Shown here: positions 62,117 through 64,000 of the stretch, one piece after another
How the letters are laid out: each line of letters begins with the position of its first letter
Numbering within the stretch: the stretch's first letter is position 1
Assembly: GCA_021817845.1 (NCBI GenBank)
Contig: JAKAFW010000012.1
Coordinates: 1 to 64,000, forward strand
DNA from: FEN-1297 sp021817845
Lineage (GTDB): Bacteria; Bacteroidota; Ignavibacteria; Ignavibacteriales; Ignavibacteriaceae
Length of the DNA stretch: 64,000 nucleotides
Direction of reading: 5' to 3'
Notes under the pieces: generated by a model
Told to the model about the DNA's origin: nothing
The model's database searches: none
What the model saw: only the letters and a program-made list of their open reading frames with translations
Translations under genes and position numbers: made by a program

Positions 62117-62818
62117 ATGGTAAAAATAACAAATGGGATTCTCGGCACACCCGAAGGTAAAATTGGCGATTATGTTTATAGAATCATTAACGGCGAAACA
62201 TTTGCCTCCTTAAGACCTAAAAAATATAATGCAAGCCAAAGTGAATCAGCAAAAGCTAATAGAGGAAAATTCGGTATTGCAATTCAATTTGCTAAATATG
62301 TTAACTCAATCCCCGAACTCTCCCAAATATGGAAATTCGCTAAAATAAAAGGAAATACTTCTTTTAATAAAATAGTGAAGTATAATATTAAATCTATTAA
62401 AGAGGGCTCCCTAACTACTTCTAATATTATCACTCCAAATTTATCAACAAGCTTTGCCGGTATGAAAAACATTTCATTCGATAGTATAACAATAAAATTT
62501 AATATAAGTTTAAATAATAATACAGAAGTGCCGGAAATAAATTCCCCTTTATTGATTTATGCGGTAATAGCATTCCAAAATCCTAAACCGAGGAATAAGG
62601 TTCCAATTTCAATAACGTATATATCACAGGAAATAACATTTGCAGAAATCGAAAGTACTAATGAATTACAACTAAATCTAAATGCATCTCAAAAAAACAT
62701 GCTGCTTAAGTATAAGTCCTGCATTATTTATTTGACCGCAATACTTGATTTGCCTGTTCCAAGGAAGGCTATTTACCCTTCCACCTATGCTCAATTATTT
62801 TCTCTAAATAACAGATGA
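62117..62818 (+). CDS. DUF6266-like protein
   Basis: A 233-residue protein whose start VKITNGILGTPEGKIGDYVYR, then SLRPKKYNASQSESAKANRGKFGIAI, has the layout of DUF6266 proteins of Bacteroidota (a GILGxxxGKxG opening, a RP segment, and an NRxKF helix). The rest is predicted beta-rich, without a known active site or signal peptide. The start at 62117 is chosen for the family pattern and the AGGGA site 9 bases before it; a frame from 62036 adds 27 unrelated residues. Function unknown; linked to phage- or plasmid-like accessory genes in inference only. Confidence 0.7.
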   Translation: MVKITNGILGTPEGKIGDYVYRIINGETFASLRPKKYNASQSESAKANRGKFGIAIQFAKYVNSIPELSQIWKFAKIKGNTSFNKIVKYNIKSIKEGSLTTSNIITPNLSTSFAGMKNISFDSITIKFNISLNNNTEVPEINSPLLIYAVIAFQNPKPRNKVPISITYISQEITFAEIESTNELQLNLNASQKNMLLKYKSCIIYLTAILDLPVPRKAIYPSTYAQLFSLNNR

Positions 62819-63001
62819 AGTTGCGGATATAACTCAATTAAATTATAATTTATATCCCCCCACTGTTATACTAAAAATCCCTTTAAGATTTTCTTTACTT
62901 ATATACCATCAATGCGGGTAAATTTATTCAATCCAAAAAGATGATACTCTTAAAATAATTTTTGCAAGAATATAAGTTGAACAGCAGTAGAAAAGAACTC
63001 A
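62819..63001. other. Non-coding gap
   Basis: About 180 AT-rich bases between the DUF6266-like gene and the convergent acyl-CoA dehydrogenase. No hairpin or gene is evident. Confidence 0.4.
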
Positions 63002-64000
63002 TTAATAGACTTTCTCTTCCGATTTTTCTGAGTCAACTGCATCAGCCTCTATATCACGAAGGTTTTTTTCCATAAATTCACCATCCGGAGTAAGGAGTTG
63101 CTTGTAATATTCATGCTGGATAACAAGGTCCATTATTTCGTTTGTGCCGGTCCAAATCATGATGAGTCTTGCGTCGCGCAGCAGTCTTTCGATCGGGAAA
63201 ACACTTGTATATCCGATTCCCCCCATGACTTGCATGGCTTTATTGATGACTTCCCATGCGGTGTCAGTGGCAAATTTTTTCGATTCTGAGACGAGCCGTC
63301 GCTGCAATGACGCATCTACACTGCTGTCAATTGCCTGCGCCGTAGCATGAACTAACGCTCTGGCAGCATCTAATTTCGTTAAACTGTCGGCTATCATAAA
63401 ACTAACTGCCTCAAAGGATCGGATTTTCTGTCCAAAGGCTTTCCTCTTGTTGCTATAACGAGCGGCGATCTCGAGAGCAGAGCGAGCCATTCCTAAAGCT
63501 CCGGCAGCGCTTGTCATCCGCTCAGGTATCATCATCTGATTAAAAATTTCATTTGCATCGTTCTCCTTCCCAATGAGATTTTCTTTTGGGACTCTCACAT
63601 CACGAAAAACGATTCTCCCTGTCCCGCCTCCTCTTGTTCCCATCAATCCATAAAGGTGGTGCACTTCAACACCCATTTCCCTGTCAACAAGGAACGCACT
63701 CATTGAATTTTTTCCTTTCGCATCATCCCGGGTGCGGGCATAAATAAAAAAGTAGTCGGCTCCTTCAGCGCCTACAATGAATCTTTTCTGTCCGTTCAGG
63801 ATATAATAATCGCCATCTCGTCTTGCTGTCGTCGTTACGCCGAAAAAGTCTGATCCGCCTCGTGGCTCAGTCAAACCTTCTGCCGCGGTCAATTTTCCTG
63901 CTATCGTCGGGGCAAAATATTTCTCCTTTTGTTCCCGTGATCCGAACTTATTTATTGCTTCGCCGACTATGCTCACCAACGAGTAAAGGCAAGGCAATGC
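63002..64000 (-). CDS. Acyl-CoA dehydrogenase, C-terminal part (runs off the window)
   Basis: An FAD flavoprotein of fatty-acid beta-oxidation. The 333 codons here include the FAD/substrate region GLTEPRGGSDFFG, RFIVGAEGADYFFIYART, GRIVFRDVRVPKENLIG, the helix segment RKAFGQKIRSFEAVSFMIAD and the end QVMGGIGYTSVFPIERLLRDARLIMIWTGTNEI. The start lies outside the window. The usual catalytic-Glu segment (YEGT) reads WTGT, so that Glu is replaced by Thr and the base must be elsewhere. The gene is visibly richer in G and C than its neighbours. Chain-length specificity is unknown. Confidence 0.9.
   Translation of the reverse strand, partial: ALPCLYSLVSIVGEAINKFGSREQKEKYFAPTIAGKLTAAEGLTEPRGGSDFFGVTTTARRDGDYYILNGQKRFIVGAEGADYFFIYARTRDDAKGKNSMSAFLVDREMGVEVHHLYGLMGTRGGGTGRIVFRDVRVPKENLIGKENDANEIFNQMMIPERMTSAAGALGMARSALEIAARYSNKRKAFGQKIRSFEAVSFMIADSLTKLDAARALVHATAQAIDSSVDASLQRRLVSESKKFATDTAWEVINKAMQVMGGIGYTSVFPIERLLRDARLIMIWTGTNEIMDLVIQHEYYKQLLTPDGEFMEKNLRDIEADAVDSEKSEEKVY

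Noticed and set aside
1..64000. tRNA, rRNA, tmRNA or RNase P RNA genes
   Set aside because: No TTCGAATC-type T-loops with paired stems, nor any rRNA segment, was noticed on either strand; a covariance-model scan could still find one.

Overview
The window is a chromosomal origin region from an AT-rich, diderm bacterium, most likely of the Ignavibacteria (Bacteroidota/Chlorobiota lineage). Pointers are a secreted protein ending in a type IX secretion C-terminal domain with the YPNPFNPST signature, promoter-like TTTG / TAnnTTTG boxes, a large-domain YidC, outer-membrane barrel proteins and DUF6266-like and GxxExxY-type genes. No rRNA, tRNA or CRISPR array was seen. Genus and species cannot be named from this alone.

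Layout. 1-6200: gyrB (partial), a DciA-like gene, recF, dnaN, a small lipoprotein gene and dnaA, all on the minus strand, with AT-rich DnaA-box DNA on both sides of dnaA (probable oriC). 6200-8860: rpmH-rnpA-yidD-yidC diverging on the plus strand. 8.9-20.3 kb: a patatin/outer-membrane barrel protein, glycogen synthase, an alpha/beta hydrolase, a quinone oxidoreductase, and a murQ-PAP2-mfd run. 20.7-25.0 kb: rsmG, mnmG and mnmE, with two parS centromere sites bracketing an interspersed repeat. 25.1-31.5 kb: a chaperone island (hsp20, cbpA-like, htpG, clpB) behind an unusual promoter region. 31.5-42.1 kb: an envelope/surface locus with a thioester-domain adhesin carrying a type IX sorting tail, a processive family-2 glycosyltransferase, a HEAT-repeat membrane protein, a receiver-only regulator, a YaiO-like TPR/barrel protein, an uncharacterised secreted protein and an LtaS-like phosphotransferase. 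42.3-51.5 kb: recQ, then a complete-looking his operon (GDCBHAF-IE) preceded by a previously unlisted histidine-rich leader peptide and attenuator. 51.5-60.2 kb: thioesterase, MscS channel, PfkB kinase, DUF1624 protein, methyltransferase, aldo/keto reductase, cysK-cysE and an MFS transporter. 60.3-62.1 kb: a HepT/MntA toxin-antitoxin pair, two decayed genes and a repeat family with GTCTGAACC ends. 62.1-64.0 kb: a DUF6266-like gene behind four 11-bp iterons, and a partial acyl-CoA dehydrogenase of different base composition.

The most promising items are (i) the surface-polysaccharide/adhesin locus at 32-40 kb, which joins a Gram-positive-style covalent adhesin domain to type IX secretion and sits beside a synthase-dependent polysaccharide export set; (ii) the his attenuator; (iii) the 11-bp iteron module shared by two distant loci; and (iv) the parS pair. 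All functional calls rest on reading motifs by eye; no database search was run.
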